A DNA stretch of 21,253 nt from contig LRSR01000335.1 of the NCBI GenBank assembly GCA_001579985.1, positions 1 through 21,253 on the forward strand, read 5' to 3'. Made by a program: the position numbers and the translations under genes. Each line of letters begins with the position of its first letter. The first letter of the stretch is position 1. This stretch comes from Hypsibius dujardini (taxonomy: Eukaryota; Tardigrada; Eutardigrada; Parachela; Hypsibiidae). This document shows positions 19,885 to 21,253 of the stretch, piece after piece. The notes beneath the pieces are model-generated. The model was not told the origin of the DNA. It saw only the letters and a program-made list of their open reading frames with translations, and made no database searches.

Positions 19885-21253
19885 TGATGGGTTTTGATCA
19901 AATGGCTGGTGCTATGGTGATAAGAAAAGTTTGTTCGCGCGCGTAGCTTTGACCATATTTTGGAGGCACTCCAAGGCAAGGCAACTGTTTTTCAACGAAT
20001 CAACAAGAAAATGGTCAGGATCCAAGCAACCCAAAATAGATTTCGCTTACGTGAACATGGGAAGTTCTCATCTCTTTAAGAATCGTTTATACGGGGTTTT
20101 GATTTATGGATCGTAACAATCACGTCTGAAGCATTCGGATTCTGAGCGGAATGCTCAACGTAGCGATTCAGGATGATTACTAACCATGTGCGTACAAAAT
20201 AAGGCGAATATATTTTAAATGTTAAAACGATTCTGTAGTTATCGGAGTTTAGAGCATAATATTTGAGGGCGGATTTTTTATTGCGATTTTAAAAGTTTCT
20301 CTGTTAACGTATTCTCTCTAAGAGAAAGATGTTTGTAACTACTAATAGTGCTTCTTATAATGGGAATAATGGGTCACTTAGTGTCTGCAAACTGTAGTGA
20401 CCCCAATTGAGGTCCAGACATCTCTCTCAGCGTTGATTTAAAGCAAAATTTTAATTTCGCGAGGAAACGTAATTTGGTGGGTCGTTTTTGAGTCGCACAA
20501 ATGGTTTCATCAACCATTTCAACATTATTTTTTCGTTGTCTAAGGGTGATTAATACACATCATTAATGCAGAAATTGCGTGCCAACCATTCTTGGTTCTT
20601 GTAATTGATTCCTTATTTGGAATGGAGACAAGCATATTACCTGAGTCGGGTTCTTCAAAGACCGTTTACACACTTTAACCACCACAACGTCTTGTTGAAT
20701 TCCTCTTGTCTTAAAATCATCCATTCGCAATTCTAATACACCAGAATCGGACCCTGTTCGACCACCGTCTAACGGGGTTGGAATCGGCTAGTTCTGTTCC
20801 AAGTTTCAACCAGGGTCGTATTTCCACTGTTACCATATATATGAAAGTTAATTAGGCAAACGAATTTTGTGTTTAATTTTTTAATTTTAATGGTAAGCTT
20901 ATACAAAAATGGGATCGTATATGAAGGGCGTGCATTTCTCCCCTGCCTGACTCAAAAGAAGCACGTTGCACCGGGAGTAGACGGACCATTCCATGTTACT
21001 ATATTAACGTTCGATTTCCTATGTTGAGAAACCATTTCTTCGTTCCAATTTTTGACAGTTGTCCTCGTTCAGTCATTGAACGGAAATTGGGGCGCATCTT
21101 TGAATCTAAAAAGGAAATAAAAACTCTCTAACAGGAAGAGCGAATGTATTTTCCCATCAAAACTAGTGGCTGATGTAACTGATGTTTAAACTAAGCACTC
21201 CACTTACTGTGTGAATGGGAAGAAGCGCAAATTTCGATCCAGTCCATCCAGTT
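19885..21253. other. Gene-free 3' end of the window
   Basis: About 1.4 kb with only short frames, AT-rich in places (20860-20900). No domain, tRNA-like fold, or similarity to the cassettes upstream was recognised on either strand. Confidence 0.5.

Overview
The window is nuclear DNA of an animal, probably a compact-genome invertebrate. Genes are split by short GT-AG introns (mostly about 65-370 bp). The proteins are animal types: a trypsin-like serine protease, a dual-specificity phosphatase, peptidoglycan-recognition (PGRP) domains and receptor-type tyrosine kinases. Microsatellites and inverted-repeat transposons lie between and inside the genes. I cannot name the species or phylum from sequence alone.

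Layout: (1) 1-1622, the 3' part of an S1 trypsin-like protease gene. (2) 1623-3090, gene-free, with two copies of a MITE-like inverted-repeat element. (3) 3091-3627, an intact intronless atypical dual-specificity phosphatase (DUSP). (4) 3628-5153, repeats and homopurine/homopyrimidine tracts. (5) 5154-9727, a nine-exon gene whose spliced product (about 621 aa) reads signal peptide, PGRP domain, transmembrane helix, juxtamembrane segment, complete tyrosine kinase. Its second intron is filled by a TTAA-flanked, piggyBac-like element holding an 821-bp palindrome. (6) 10255-14532, a second copy of the upstream region plus the whole receptor gene (about 669 aa), with a longer Ser/Thr-rich stalk. 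(7) 14788-15630, downstream repeat, a broken fragment of a more canonical PGRP, and a small tandem repeat. (8) 15945-18324, a third copy, truncated after the PGRP domain and encoding a 202-aa putative secreted PGRP without membrane anchor or kinase. (9) 18325-21253, the repeated downstream segment, a 33-bp tandem repeat and gene-free DNA.

The main discovery is a peptidoglycan-recognition receptor tyrosine kinase ('PGRP-RTK'). A PGRP ectodomain that has lost the residues needed for amidase activity is joined by in-phase exons to an apparently active tyrosine kinase. Two full copies share exon phases and nearly all exon lengths, and a third has become a soluble-type product. I know of no described animal receptor with this architecture. 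Decayed pieces of the DUSP gene lie upstream of copies 2 and 3, so the ancestral duplicated cassette was apparently phosphatase plus receptor kinase. A microbial-sensing role (cell-wall ligand outside, tyrosine phosphorylation inside, possible soluble decoy) is inference from architecture.
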